DNA of 29,743 nucleotides from Coriobacteriaceae bacterium AF45-21 (GCA_027682925.1 JAQCYU010000029.1:1-29743); one strand, 5' to 3'. Positions 1 through 8,697 are shown, counted from the stretch's first letter. Program-made: numbers and translations. The notes: generated from the sequence alone by a model not told the origin.

Positions 1-94
1 CTGCGGCGCTTCGCGCCTTGCGCGCTGCGCTGGCAAACTGCTCACGCGTTTACTCAGCTCCGCGCCCCGACGGTCGAACCCGTGTCGCGGCAAC
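1..94. repeat. Truncated tRNA-adjacent hairpin repeat
   Basis: No gene is seen here. The stretch opens with CTGCGG, then a short hairpin (GGCGC-TTC-GCGCC at about 4-16), then CCTTGC. The repeat patch at 8829-8900 has the same order: CTGCGG, hairpin, CCTTGC. Near 70-84 lies a T-arm-like piece (GGTCGAACC on the plus strand, tRNA-like when read on the minus strand). I infer a copy of the same tRNA-associated repeat family, cut by the window edge. Confidence 0.4.
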
Positions 95-126
95 AAAAAA
101 GCGGCCGGCATCCGCCAGTCGCTTTT
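95..126 (-). terminator. Rho-independent terminator after tRNA-Lys
   Basis: On the minus strand an interrupted stem (AAAAGCG pairing with CGCTTTT, plus an inner GGC/GCC) is followed by six T residues. It lies nine bases beyond the CCA end of tRNA-Lys and so would end that transcript. Confidence 0.7.
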
Positions 127-134
127 CTATTGTA

Positions 135-210
135 TGGTGGGCCGTCAGGGGTTCGAACCCTGGACCTTGGGATTAAAAGTCCCCTGCTCTGCCAGCTGAG
201 CTAACGGCCC
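135..210 (-). tRNA. tRNA-Lys (anticodon TTT)
   Basis: The reverse complement folds as a complete cloverleaf. The 7-bp acceptor stem pairs GGGCCGT with ACGGCCC, the D-arm reads AGCTCAG, the anticodon loop is CTTTTAA (anticodon TTT, lysine), and the T-loop is GTTCGAACC. The discriminator is A and the CCA tail is encoded (135-137). Length is 76 nt including CCA. A promoter-like pair lies just upstream inside the 3' end of the aminopeptidase gene, and a T-tailed hairpin follows. Confidence 0.97.
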
Positions 211-219
211 GCGGGTGGC

Positions 220-248
220 ATTGTACCACGGTCTGGGACTATTCCCAA
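220..248 (-). promoter_or_regulatory. Probable promoter of tRNA-Lys
   Basis: The minus strand shows TTGGGA, a 17-base gap, then TACAAT, about ten bases before the tRNA 5' end. The -35 box overlaps the last codons of the upstream aminopeptidase gene. The -10 box is a good sigma-70 match; the -35 is partial. Confidence 0.5.
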
Positions 249-1519
249 CTCCATTGGCCGTTCTGGAAAATCACAACTTCACGTCCATCAGGTGTAATGC
301 CCGTAATATCGATGTCGTCCGTGCCAATCATAAAGTCGACATGCGTGCTCGAGACGTTAACGCCATGCTCCAGGAGCTCTTCCTTGGACATGTCGTACCC
401 ACCCTCGATGCATTCGGGGAAACCGACACCTAGCGCGAGATGGCAGCTAGCGTTCTCGTCATAGAGCGTGTCATAGAACAGAACGCCGCTTTCGCGGATC
501 GGAGTGTTCTTGGAAATGAGCGCGACCTCGCCCAGATGAGCAGCACCTTCGTCGGTGTCAATGATGCTCGCAAGCGTCGCCTTGCCCACGCGGGCATCGT
601 AGTCCACTACGCGGCCGGCCTCGAACTTAATCCAAAAATCGTCAACCTTGTTCCCGTGGTGAATGAGCGGCATGGCCGAGTACACGATACCGTCGGCGCG
701 CATACGATCAGGCGAGGTGAAGACTTCCTCGGTGGGAATGTTGGGGAAGAAGGGGTGCCCATCGGGCGTCTTGCCCTTGCCGCCGGCCCACTCGTGACCC
801 TTCGTCATGCCAATCGTCAGATCGGTTCCATTTGCCGCGGTGTAATGCAGGTAGTCGAAACAATTGTCGTTCAGGAAGCGCAAGTTCTTTTCGAACGCCG
901 CGTCATGAAGCTCCCAGTCGCTCTCCGGGTCCTGGCCATCGGCACGAGCGGTGTGCAGAATCGCATTCCACAGCTTATAGATTGCAACCTCATCGGCATC
1001 TCCCGGGAACACCTCGTGCGCCCAAGCCACGACCGGAGCGCCGGCGATGCACCACGGATTGATGTTGTAATCCAGTCCACGGCGGAAAACTTTGCACTGC
1101 GTATTCCTCGCCTTGGATGCCGCGGCCGGCTTGGCTGGATCGATGCCCTTGAGGGCTGCAGGATCCGCACCCTCGATAAAGATAAAGCAGGCACCGTCCT
1201 GGGCCAGGGAATCCAGCTGCAGGCGCTTCCACTCGGGCGTCTGCTCAAAATAGCTTTTCTCGACATGCTCGTACGTGAGCCTCGTCACGGCATCATCGGC
1301 CCAAATGACCGTCACGTGGCCGGCGCCGGCAGCATAGGCCTCCGCGACCACCACGCGGGCAAACGGCGCGCACTCGACCGGAGACTGAACGACAACCTCC
1401 TGGCCGGGCTTGACGTTTACGCCCTTGCGGACGACCAGGCGCGCGTAGTTTTTAATCTTGGGCTCCAGGGCCTTCATGCCCTCCAAAGCCTCTTCGACCG
1501 TCAGGGCAGCTCGAATCAT
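239..1519 (-). CDS. M29-family metallo-aminopeptidase (AmpS/PepS-like)
   Basis: Predicted 426-residue cytoplasmic aminopeptidase that trims N-terminal residues from peptides using two divalent metal ions (family knowledge). The C-terminal half carries the M29 metal ligands in order: Glu in IPTEEVFTSP (about 265), Glu in LGEVALIS (331), His in NASCHLALG (360), and His and Asp in HVDFMIGTDD (393 and 395), with the nearby Tyr of TLYDEN (353). Length is close to the usual 400-420. I prefer the ATG at 1519 (MIRAALT) because GGAG lies six bases upstream; an in-frame ATG at 1531 would overlap that Shine-Dalgarno. It is transcribed separately from the gene above it, since a terminator lies at 1547-1578. 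The peptide specificity cannot be read from sequence. Confidence 0.9.
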   Translation of the reverse strand: MIRAALTVEEALEGMKALEPKIKNYARLVVRKGVNVKPGQEVVVQSPVECAPFARVVVAEAYAAGAGHVTVIWADDAVTRLTYEHVEKSYFEQTPEWKRLQLDSLAQDGACFIFIEGADPAALKGIDPAKPAAASKARNTQCKVFRRGLDYNINPWCIAGAPVVAWAHEVFPGDADEVAIYKLWNAILHTARADGQDPESDWELHDAAFEKNLRFLNDNCFDYLHYTAANGTDLTIGMTKGHEWAGGKGKTPDGHPFFPNIPTEEVFTSPDRMRADGIVYSAMPLIHHGNKVDDFWIKFEAGRVVDYDARVGKATLASIIDTDEGAAHLGEVALISKNTPIRESGVLFYDTLYDENASCHLALGVGFPECIEGGYDMSKEELLEHGVNVSSTHVDFMIGTDDIDITGITPDGREVVIFQNGQWSWE

Positions 1520-1546
1520 GTGCCACTCCATCTATCTATAGAACAG

Positions 1547-1578
1547 TAAAAAGGCGCGCCGCAAAAACGACGCGCCTT
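1547..1578 (-). terminator. Terminator after the small membrane protein gene
   Basis: AAGGCGCG pairs with CGCGCCTT around a 12-base loop and is followed on the minus strand by five T residues. It ends the transcript of the gene at 1609-2183, and so probably the purC transcript as well. Confidence 0.75.
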
Positions 1579-1608
1579 ATATCTTAGCGATATGTATGGA
1601 TACAAACG

Positions 1609-2183
1609 CTACTTCTTCTTGGAGTCCTTCTTGTCCTCCTCGGCAGCTGCGCGCTCGATAAGAGCGTTGAGCTTGTTCTCGGACATGCCCTCGGCCTGTG
1701 CGCGGTACATGTTGCGCAAGGGACGAATACGAACGAAGTCGTAGATAAAGTCACCCAGGATGATGACATAGGACAAAACGATGCCGACCATCTGAACAGG
1801 ACTGGACACCGTGCCGCCGGGAGCGAAGTAGAGCGAAGCCCAAATTGCCACGACGAGCACCATGCCGATAGCGAGCACGGCCCACCAAATACGGCGACGT
1901 TTGGTGTAGTCCTCATCCTGCTTGAGGAGAATATTCGACACCGTGTAGATACGATCCTCGCGAGCACGCTGCTTGGCCTTGCGGGCGCGCTTCTCCTCCT
2001 TGGAAAGCCGTCCAGGTTTTCACCCTTCTCGAGCTCCTTGCGGCGTGCCTTGGATGATGCCGGCACGACGCGAACGGAGCTCGCTGCCTGGCGGGCGGGC
2101 TTAGCAGATGCGGCGGACTTGCGCGCAACCCCGGTAACTTCGTGGGATTGCGTGCGCTTGTTCGTGGCGCTACGGGTACTCAC
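1609..2183 (-). CDS. Small two-helix membrane protein, frame broken near 2007-2010
   Basis: Not recognised as a named family. With one base restored it reads as about 191 residues. There is a basic Ala/Ser/Lys/Arg-rich N-terminal region of about 80 residues, a charged stretch (LSKEEKRARKAK), then two transmembrane helices (RRIWWAVLAIGMVLVV... and VGIVLSYVIILGDFIYDF) and a Lys/Asp/Glu tail ending DSKKK. The N-terminal frame (MSTRSATNKR...) and the C-terminal frame (...MSNILLKQDEDY) are joined by restoring one G in GACGGCTTTCC. The GTG start at 2183 directly follows the purC stop (TAAGTG), with AAGGAG eleven bases upstream inside the purC end, so translation is coupled to purC. A terminator follows at 1547-1578. 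Topology suggests both termini are cytoplasmic; function is unknown. Confidence 0.7.
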
Positions 2184-3069
2184 TTATGCGTTCTCCTTCA
2201 TGCTTGTGAACTGGGAGCCCGTGATGATCTGGAAGGCCTCGCGATAGCGCTCGGACGTGCCATCGATGACCTCGGCGGGCAGGTGCGGGGTCTCCCCCGT
2301 CATATCCCAGTTGGCTTTGAGCCAATTGCGGACGAATTGTTTGTCGTAGCTGGGCTGAATCTTGCCCTCCTCGTAGCTGGCGGCAGGCCAGAAACGGCTG
2401 GAGTCGGGCGTGAGGCACTCGTCGATCAGCGTAACCTTGCCATCGATGACGCCGAACTCGAACTTGGTGTCGGCGATGATGATGCCTCGAGTCGCGGCAT
2501 ACTCGGCAGCGGCCTTGTAAATCTTGAGGGACAGGTCGCGAATCTGCGTGGCGATGTCCTCACCCACGATCTCACAGCAACGCTCGAACGAAATGTTCTC
2601 GTCGTGGTCGCCGATCTCGGCCTCGTGGAGGGCGTGAACAGCGGCTCGGGAAGCTTGGAAGCCTCGGTCAGACCCTCAGGCAGCTGAATGCCGCAGACGG
2701 TGCCGTTCTCGTCATAGGTCTTCTTGCCCGAACCGGTCAGATAGCCGCGGACGATGCACTCGATAGGAATCGTCTGGGCCTTCTTGACCAGCATGGCGCG
2801 GCCTGCGAGGTAGTCACGATACTCGGCAAACTCCTCGGGGAAATCCGCCGGGTCGATGGAGACGAGGTGGTTAGGAACAATGTCGGCAAACTTATCAAAC
2901 CAGAATGCGAGATGCGATTGAGCACCTCTCCCTTAAACGGAATCTCGTCGGGGAGAATAAAGTCGAACGCAGAAATGCGGTCGGTGGCGACCATCAGCAG
3001 GTTTTCACCGGCATCGTAGATATCACGAACCTTGCCACGGGAATCCGGACGACGCTCCATCGTAGTCAC
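2184..3069 (-). CDS. purC: SAICAR synthetase, frame broken near 2622 and 2908
   Basis: Phosphoribosylaminoimidazole-succinocarboxamide synthase joins CAIR to aspartate using ATP in purine synthesis. Three frames together give one full-length protein of about 295 residues. The first has the N-terminal motif [20 protein letters not shown] and [14 protein letters not shown]. The second has [13 protein letters not shown] sequence ([15 protein letters not shown]). The third has [34 protein letters not shown] and the C-terminal half. Restoring one G at each of two sites (TCGCATTC and TCCACGAGG on the minus strand) makes the frame continuous. Start chosen as the GTG at 3069, eight bases after AAGGAG; another GTG at 3078 would sit on the Shine-Dalgarno. 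It is followed without a gap by a membrane protein gene. The other purine gene here, purB, lies 4 kb away and is not in the same operon. Confidence 0.9.
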
Positions 3070-3101
3070 GTGAGTCACTCCTTACCAAAATACGACAGTA
3101 A

Positions 3102-3119
3102 TGCGGGTTCTTTCCCGCA
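3102..3119 (-). terminator. Weak hairpin between kinase gene and purC
   Basis: TGCGGG pairs with CCCGCA around a 6-base loop in the 100-base gap between the histidine kinase stop and purC. There is no T-run, so it may be only a weak terminator or a leader structure of purC. Confidence 0.3.
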
Positions 3120-3178
3120 CGTTTTCGCAAACTCGGAGCGGCAGGGACGAAACCCCTCCTTCACCGAATAGCGAAAAG

Positions 3179-4744
3179 CTAGTGCTCCATTGTAGTAGAT
3201 GCCGCGTCCGCCGTGTGCTCGCGAGGCAGATGAATCGTAAAAGTCGTACCCTTTCCAAGCTCCGACTCCACGGATATGTAACCGTGATGACGCTCGACGA
3301 TCTGCTTGGTCACGGCTAGGCCAACGCCCAGGCCGCCAGCTTCGCGGGCGCGGCTGGCATCGGCGCGCCAAAACCGCCCGAAGATGCGCGACAAATCGTC
3401 CTTGGCAATACCGATGCCGGTATCAGAAACGGCAATGCTGACGTGCTTGCGGTCACTGAGCACCGACACCACGACCCAACCGCCCTCGGGGGTGTAGCGC
3501 ATGGCGTTGCTCATGAGGTTGATAACACATTGCGTGATCATGTCGGGATCGGCCTCGACGACATCGTCGTGACCCTGGGTCTCGTCCGCAAAACGCAGGC
3601 GCAGGTCGCGGTCGACAAACAGGCGCTCTTGGGCATTGACGATGGAACGCACGAAAGGAACCATGTCCACCGGCTCAAGGTTGAGCGGAGCCGTGCTGTT
3701 TTCCATGCGCGACAGGTCGAGCATCTGCTGCACCAGACGAGCCAGACGACGCGTCTCGGAAGCAACGGTCTCCAAGTGCTCATCGTCGGTAGGATATACG
3801 CCATCCTGCATGGCCTCGACCGTTGCAAGCATGGCCATGAGCGGCGTGCGCAGCTCGTGGGCAACATCAGAGGTCAGGCGCTTCTCGTGCTTCATATCTT
3901 TCTCGAGTGAGGTGGCCATCTCGTCGAAGGTCTCTCCCAGCTGATCGATTTCGTCATCGCCGCGCAAGCCCGTACGAGCGGACAAATCGCCGTCGCGAAT
4001 CTGCTTGGCGGTACTGGTAATACGATGAATCGGCTTGGTGAGCATGCGCGACACGAACGATCCGATAACAACCGAGATGCAGACCGCAACAACCGCGGCA
4101 AGGGCCATGGCGTTAAAGGTCTTCTCCCTAAACGCAGAGTCCGCCTTGGTGAGCAGAGCGTCGGAGCCGATAGCCCACAGCTTTACCTGTCCGACGTGCT
4201 CGCCGGAAGACGTTACGATCTCGACGTTAGCAACGCTATCGGAGTCGGTTGGAGCAGACGAGACCGGGCTATGCGACGCCCTCTTGCCGCTCGTGTCGTC
4301 GGTCGTAGCCTGGTTTTCGCGTACATCGGCGGTGGCGCTTGCCGAGGGCCAGGAATCGTCATAAACGATCACGCCCTTTTTATTGACGACCTGCATGCCC
4401 AGATCGTCGGAAACCAAACTCGACGTTGCGACCGTGCGCAGTTCCCCCGCGGTCCAAGAGCCGTTTTCCTCATATGAGGTCGCCAACTTCTCGGCAGCGG
4501 AATTTGCGATTTCGACGATATTGGAGCGCGTGTAATCCGAAAAGACCGTGCCCCACACAACAGAGACAACGCCCACCAGCACCAATACCGTCATGAGCGA
4601 TGTCAGAGCAAAAGCAAGTGCCATGCGCGAGGGATAGCTCATCGTTGGCCGTGAATCGGAACGAGGCGTGTTCCAACTAGCCTTGGAACCCGCCTCGCTC
4701 TCCTGCTTGTGCTTTTGTCCGATTTCAAAGCGCGCAGGTGTCAT
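3179..4744 (-). CDS. Two-component sensor histidine kinase
   Basis: Membrane sensor kinase of 521 residues that phosphorylates the response regulator encoded just upstream. There is a cytoplasmic N-terminal tail of about 40 residues, TM1 at about 41-68, an extracellular sensor region of about 140 residues (including a Ser/Thr/Asp-rich stretch near 135-170), TM2 at about 212-234, and HAMP at about 235-288. The HisKA phosphoacceptor is His296 in SDVAHELRTPL. The ATPase domain has an N box (NLMSNAMRYTP, Asn413), G1 (DTGIGI, Asp441) and G2 (GLGVGLAV). All catalytic motifs are intact. The ATG at 4744 follows the regulator stop by 11 bases with AGGG upstream, so the two genes form one operon. The signal sensed is not evident; the architecture resembles envelope-stress kinases. 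Confidence 0.92.
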   Translation of the reverse strand: MTPARFEIGQKHKQESEAGSKASWNTPRSDSRPTMSYPSRMALAFALTSLMTVLVLVGVVSVVWGTVFSDYTRSNIVEIANSAAEKLATSYEENGSWTAGELRTVATSSLVSDDLGMQVVNKKGVIVYDDSWPSASATADVRENQATTDDTSGKRASHSPVSSAPTDSDSVANVEIVTSSGEHVGQVKLWAIGSDALLTKADSAFREKTFNAMALAAVVAVCISVVIGSFVSRMLTKPIHRITSTAKQIRDGDLSARTGLRGDDEIDQLGETFDEMATSLEKDMKHEKRLTSDVAHELRTPLMAMLATVEAMQDGVYPTDDEHLETVASETRRLARLVQQMLDLSRMENSTAPLNLEPVDMVPFVRSIVNAQERLFVDRDLRLRFADETQGHDDVVEADPDMITQCVINLMSNAMRYTPEGGWVVVSVLSDRKHVSIAVSDTGIGIAKDDLSRIFGRFWRADASRAREAGGLGVGLAVTKQIVERHHGYISVESELGKGTTFTIHLPREHTADAASTTMEH

Positions 4745-4755
4745 ATGTGATTTCC

Positions 4756-5478
4756 CTATTTCTCGTCCGACTTATCGGTCTTAGCCGGAGCCTCGAAGCG
4801 ATAGCCGACACCATGGACGGTGTAGAGCCACTTGGGCTTCTTGGGATCATCGCCCAGCTTGGCGCGAAGGTTCTTCACGTGGCTATCGATGGTGCGCTCA
4901 TAGCCCTCAAAGTCGTACCCGAGCACCTTCTCGACCAGCTCCATACGGTTGTAGACACGGCCGGGATGGCGAGCAAGCGTGGTGAGCAGCTTGAACTCGG
5001 AAGCCGTCAGATCGACTTCCTTGCCCTCGACCAAGATCTTGTGGCCCGAAATATCGATGACCAGATCGCCGAAGTCGAGCACCTCGACGGCGGGCTCGTC
5101 GGCCTGGTGGGCACGGCGGAACAGAGCGCGAACGCGGGCGACGAGCTCGCGCGGCGAGAACGGCTTAATCAGATAGTCGTCGGCGCCGAGCTCAAGACCG
5201 ATAATACGGTCCTCGATCTCGCCCTTAGCCGTCAGCATGATGATGGGGACATCCGAGGTATCGCGAATGGTGCGGCAAACGCGCTCGCCGGGAATCTTGG
5301 GGAGCATAAGGTCGAGCACGACCAGGTCGAACTGATGCTTCTCGAACTCCTCGATCGCGGACTGGCCGTCGCCGACGCCCACAACCCAGTAGCCTTCGCG
5401 CTCGAGATAGGCAGCGACGGCGTCACGGATTGCCTTCTCATCCTCGACCAGCAGAATCTTTTTTGCATCTGAAGCCAT
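4756..5478 (-). CDS. OmpR/PhoB-family response regulator
   Basis: DNA-binding response regulator of 240 residues and the partner of the adjacent kinase. The receiver domain (about 7-120) has the acidic pocket in LVEDE, the phosphoacceptor Asp56 in VVLDLMLP, Thr83 in MLTAKG and Lys105 in YLIKPFSP. A winged-helix domain follows (about 140-235; LTASEFKLLTTLARHPGRV and RTIDSHVKNLRAKLG, ending in the typical GVGYRF). I prefer the ATG at 5478 (MASDAKK), which has an AGGGGGG stretch seven bases upstream; an in-frame TTG at 5499 would add seven residues. The first gene of the two-gene operon. Targets cannot be inferred. Confidence 0.92.
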   Translation of the reverse strand: MASDAKKILLVEDEKAIRDAVAAYLEREGYWVVGVGDGQSAIEEFEKHQFDLVVLDLMLPKIPGERVCRTIRDTSDVPIIMLTAKGEIEDRIIGLELGADDYLIKPFSPRELVARVRALFRRAHQADEPAVEVLDFGDLVIDISGHKILVEGKEVDLTASEFKLLTTLARHPGRVYNRMELVEKVLGYDFEGYERTIDSHVKNLRAKLGDDPKKPKWLYTVHGVGYRFEAPAKTDKSDEK

Positions 5479-5533
5479 AACACGGCCCCCCTGTCTCAAT
5501 TAGCTAAGAACAAGCCCATTTTAACGCACCTGA

Positions 5534-5572
5534 GCCCGCCGGATGCCGCTATGACGCGGCAGCTCGGCGGGC
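5534..5572 (-). terminator. Large GC-rich hairpin between lipoprotein and regulator genes
   Basis: GCCCGCCG pairs with CGGCGGGC, and an inner GCCGC pairs with GCGGC. It lies between the end of the lipoprotein gene and the start of the two-component operon, both on the minus strand. It is followed by TTAAAA rather than a clean T-run, so it is probably the terminator of the lipoprotein transcript but weakly supported. Confidence 0.45.
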
Positions 5573-5631
5573 GGTACTCACAATTACAACGCGTTTATTC
5601 CCCTGTTGGCGCCTTTTTAACCCCTCTAAGC

Positions 5632-6843
5632 TTAAAGAGAGAATAGGCGTGCAGTGACCGTCTCTGGTATACCCTGGCTGTTGCGCACCGTGGCGTACGT
5701 AAGGAATGAGTCCGATTTTCCCGCCGTAGCTGGATAATCGCCATACTCCAAAGCGCGGTCGGGCGACAGCAGCGAGCCATAGGTCTTGGCAGAGGTGTCG
5801 ATCAGGAAATGCGACGCCTGTACCTTAACAAGGTATTTATTCTTCTTGCCCGCCGCACATGCGAGCGGCTCGCGTGACAGGAAGAGGTACGGCCCTCCCT
5901 CATTACCGATATACGTGCCCATGTTGCCCAAGCTGCCCACGCCACTATAGGTCGCCTCGATAGAAAACACGAAGGTATCGCCCATATATACGGCCTCGAA
6001 AGGCGAGACTGACGAGGGAAGGACTAGCTGGGCACGTTTGGTGTTGTTGCCGTCGGTCAGATCGATTGCCGTTATGCCGTAGTAGACACCCTCGTCGTTG
6101 CGGACACGCGGCGAGATGGTCAAAATGCCGTCGCTCGCGCGCGGGGCCGATGCAAAGCGGCCCGTCGATTTCCAAATTGTCTCGGCCTTGGATTCATCAA
6201 GCGAGCGACGATAGCAAAACGAATCACTACTCGTTTTATTGCCGTCTGCCGAAGGCATTTTATACCAGATAACCGATGACCCGAACGCCGTAAACAGGGG
6301 CGGATCATAGTCCTTGCCACCTCGATCGAGCTCAACCACATCGCCAGAGAGCGAAGCGCCCGACAGATTTTGAGCGTAGAGTTTCCACGATGAATTGGCA
6401 AAGTTCATCTCAACCCACGCGAATACGCCGTCGCCGGCACGGACATCGTAGAATGCATATCCCGTGCCCTCGATAGGATCCTCGATTAATGTGGTAAGCG
6501 AGCCATCGCCCAGGTTGAGCACACCGAGTGTGTTGGCGTGCAGTGCCGATGCGGGCGCCATCATCGCCGCGGCGTAATCGCCGTCGCAGTAGTACAGCAG
6601 CGTACCCAGAGGCAGCGTCCACGACGCCGCCGGCTCAAGATCGATGTCGACTGCCTCGTACTCATCCGTAATCGAGATGATTTTGGAATCGTCCTTGATA
6701 ACCTGCGGCTCGCCGGCGGCATCATCGCTGGTGCCCGTTTTTTTCGAGCATCCGGCAAGCACCGTGGCAGCGCCCGCGGCAGCCCCACCGAGTACAAAGC
6801 CGCGACGCGATATTCCGTTCTTGATGTGATCGGCGATACCCAT
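5632..6843 (-). CDS. Tat-exported lipoprotein, probable beta-propeller
   Basis: Surface lipoprotein of 403 residues with unknown function. The N-terminus has a twin-arginine signal (SRRGFVLGG, 13-21) merging into a lipobox (VLAGC, lipidated Cys at about 32), so it is probably exported folded and anchored to the membrane. A short Asp/Ser linker follows. The rest is rich in beta-strand-like repeats (GDGVFAWVEMNF, DGILTISPRV, GDTFVFSIEA), the look of a TolB-like or WD-type propeller; this is inference from sequence texture, not a recognised motif. Translation is coupled to the upstream TSCPD gene: the stop and start overlap as TAATG. A GC-rich hairpin lies downstream. Confidence 0.75.
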   Translation of the reverse strand: MGIADHIKNGISRRGFVLGGAAAGAATVLAGCSKKTGTSDDAAGEPQVIKDDSKIISITDEYEAVDIDLEPAASWTLPLGTLLYYCDGDYAAAMMAPASALHANTLGVLNLGDGSLTTLIEDPIEGTGYAFYDVRAGDGVFAWVEMNFANSSWKLYAQNLSGASLSGDVVELDRGGKDYDPPLFTAFGSSVIWYKMPSADGNKTSSDSFCYRRSLDESKAETIWKSTGRFASAPRASDGILTISPRVRNDEGVYYGITAIDLTDGNNTKRAQLVLPSSVSPFEAVYMGDTFVFSIEATYSGVGSLGNMGTYIGNEGGPYLFLSREPLACAAGKKNKYLVKVQASHFLIDTSAKTYGSLLSPDRALEYGDYPATAGKSDSFLTYATVRNSQGIPETVTARLFSL

Positions 6844-7106
6844 TAGGCGATCTCGGCGCGAGCGGCCTCGATAGCGCGTGTAAGCTGGTCGGCGCAGGAG
6901 GTCTTTTTCATACCGCAGGTATTACCGGCGAGAACCTCGATTACGCGATCGGCAGGAGCGCCCTCGACCAGCTTGGAGATAGCCTTGAGATTGCCGTCGC
7001 AGCCGCCGGTAAACTCAACGCCCATCACCTTGTTGCCGTCATCGGAAAGGTCAAGGTGAATATTGCGAGCACACACGCCCTGAGGCCTGTAATCAAACGA
7101 AATCAT
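6843..7106 (-). CDS. Small TSCPD-domain protein (TIGR03905-like)
   Basis: Protein of 87 residues resembling the stand-alone TSCPD-domain family. That domain also occurs at the C-terminus of some ribonucleotide reductases. It has four cysteines suited to metal binding: Cys12 (GVCAR), Cys36 (GGCDG), Cys64 and Cys71 in NTCGMKKTSCADQ; the signature reads TSCAD here instead of TSCPD. The spacing and the FTGGCDGNL and GNTCG motifs match the family as I know it. Function is not established. The ATG at 7106 has GAGAGGGG upstream. It is the first gene of a two-gene unit with the Tat lipoprotein (overlap TAATG). A possible promoter (TTGCAT, 15-17 bases, GATAAT) lies near 7141-7167. Confidence 0.8.
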   Translation of the reverse strand: MISFDYRPQGVCARNIHLDLSDDGNKVMGVEFTGGCDGNLKAISKLVEGAPADRVIEVLAGNTCGMKKTSCADQLTRAIEAARAEIA

Positions 7107-7170
7107 GCGATCCCCTCTCAGAATGTTATTCGAGACGACTATTATCCCCGTCTTTCCCTAAATGCAACGA

Positions 7171-7208
7171 GGCGCTTTACCGGCAACACACATTACCAGC
7201 AAAGCGCC
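7171..7208 (-). terminator. Hairpin downstream of purB
   Basis: GGCGCTTT pairs with AAAGCGCC, extended by CTGG/CCGG with one mismatch, 27 bases after the purB stop. No T-run follows on the minus strand, so termination is only likely; it may also be an RNA 3' stabiliser. Confidence 0.45.
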
Positions 7209-7234
7209 CTAAAAAGCTAACGTTATGCCCGAAC

Positions 7235-8581
7235 CTACTCGAAGCTCAGCTGCTCCAGACGATCAAAGACTGTGTCGATACGAGTGAGGAAGTCCCACGG
7301 ATCAAAAATCTCGTCGAGCTTCTCCTGGCTGACGGTGCAGCGCGGATCGGCCTCGAGACGTTCCTTAAAGGTGGGGCCGGAGACACAATCCTGTACCTCG
7401 TGCCAGGTTGCCATGGCGTCCTCCTGCACAATGGCGTACGCGTCCTCGCGGGTGATGCCCGTGTCGACGAGGGCGAGCAGCACCTTGGAGGAGAAGATGA
7501 GACCGCGGGTCTTATTGAGGTTGGCCATCATGCGGGCAGGGTACAGCTGCAGGCCGTCGATAACGCGGATGAGGCACTGGAACATGTGGTCGAGTGCGAT
7601 GAAGCTATCGGCCTGGGCGACACGCTCAGCAGAGGAGTGCGAAATGTCACGCTCGTGCCACAGGGCGACGTTATCGAAGGCAACCTGGGCGTTGGACTTC
7701 ACGACGCGCGACAGACCGCAGACCTTCTCCATGGTGATGGGATTGCGCTTGTGCGGCATGGCGGAGCTGCCCTTTTGGCCCTTACGGAACGGCTCCTCGG
7801 CCTCGAGCGTATCAGTCTTCTGCAGATTGCGGACCTCGGTAGCGATGCGCTCGCAGGTGGCTGCGGTGGTGGCGAGAACGCCGGCGAGATAGGCGTGATG
7901 GTCGCGGCTGATAACCTGCGTGGACAGCGGGTCGTGGACCAGGCCCAGGTGCTCGCAGACGTACTCCTCGACGAACGGCTCGATGGAGCTGTAGGTGCCG
8001 ACGGCACCGGAGATGGCACCGAAGGCAACGTTCTTGCGAGCGTCCTCAAGACGATCGAGATCGCGCTTGAGCTCCCACGCCCAAGAGCCGAACTTCATAC
8101 CGAAGGTCATCGGCTCGGCATGAATGCCGTGGGTGCGGCCGGCGCAGAGCGTATTGCGCTCCTCGAAGGCGCGGCGCTTGCAGATCACGCCGAGCTTCTT
8201 GACGTCCTCGATAATCAGGTCACACGCCTGAGTAAGCTGATAGCACAGAGCCGTATCACCCAGGTCGGAGCTGGTCATACCGTAGTGAACCCAGCGGCTA
8301 GGCTTGGGCTCGCCCTCGGGAACATCGGCGTCGATATATTCCTTCATGTTGGTCAGGAAGGCGATGACATCGTGGCGCGTGACCTCCTCGATCTCATCGA
8401 CCTTTGCCTTCTCAAAGTTGGCGTGATCGCGGATCCACTGGGCCTCTTCTTTGGAAATACCGATCTTGCCGAGCTCCGCCTGAGCCTCGCAGGCCAGGAC
8501 CTCAATCTCCTGCCAAATGGCGTACTTGTTCTCGAGGGAGAAGATGTGTCCCATCTCCGGGCGGGTATAGCGATCGATCAT
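7235..8581 (-). CDS. purB: Adenylosuccinate lyase
   Basis: Removes fumarate from SAICAR and from adenylosuccinate, two steps of purine synthesis; a cytoplasmic homotetramer of the fumarase/aspartase superfamily. The protein is 448 residues, a normal length. Family landmarks in order: RYTRPEM at the N-terminus, VHYGMTSSDLGDTA, catalytic-base region AGRTHGIHAEPMTFG, and the superfamily signature GSSAMPHKRNPI containing the catalytic Ser loop. The frame is intact. The ATG at 8581 has AGGAG five bases upstream. It appears to be a single-gene unit, with a repeat-rich gap above it and a hairpin below. Its relation to purC is functional only. Confidence 0.96.
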   Translation of the reverse strand: MIDRYTRPEMGHIFSLENKYAIWQEIEVLACEAQAELGKIGISKEEAQWIRDHANFEKAKVDEIEEVTRHDVIAFLTNMKEYIDADVPEGEPKPSRWVHYGMTSSDLGDTALCYQLTQACDLIIEDVKKLGVICKRRAFEERNTLCAGRTHGIHAEPMTFGMKFGSWAWELKRDLDRLEDARKNVAFGAISGAVGTYSSIEPFVEEYVCEHLGLVHDPLSTQVISRDHHAYLAGVLATTAATCERIATEVRNLQKTDTLEAEEPFRKGQKGSSAMPHKRNPITMEKVCGLSRVVKSNAQVAFDNVALWHERDISHSSAERVAQADSFIALDHMFQCLIRVIDGLQLYPARMMANLNKTRGLIFSSKVLLALVDTGITREDAYAIVQEDAMATWHEVQDCVSGPTFKERLEADPRCTVSQEKLDEIFDPWDFLTRIDTVFDRLEQLSFE

Positions 8582-8697
8582 AGCGGCTCCTTTTTGGTTA
8601 TTGGCACGTTGGTCGTAACCTAACCATTGTACCGTGCGCGGGTGCGAGTATGGGCAGCAGGCATTAACCTAACATTTTGTAGCATAGAGCGGCCATG

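Noticed and set aside
440..1549. Long plus-strand open frame opposite the aminopeptidase gene
   Set aside because: It has no ribosome-binding site or family motif and lies antisense to a well-supported M29 gene; a GC-rich codon-bias shadow.
7400..8623. 407-codon plus-strand frame opposite purB
   Set aside because: Antisense to an unmistakable purB with no recognisable protein features.
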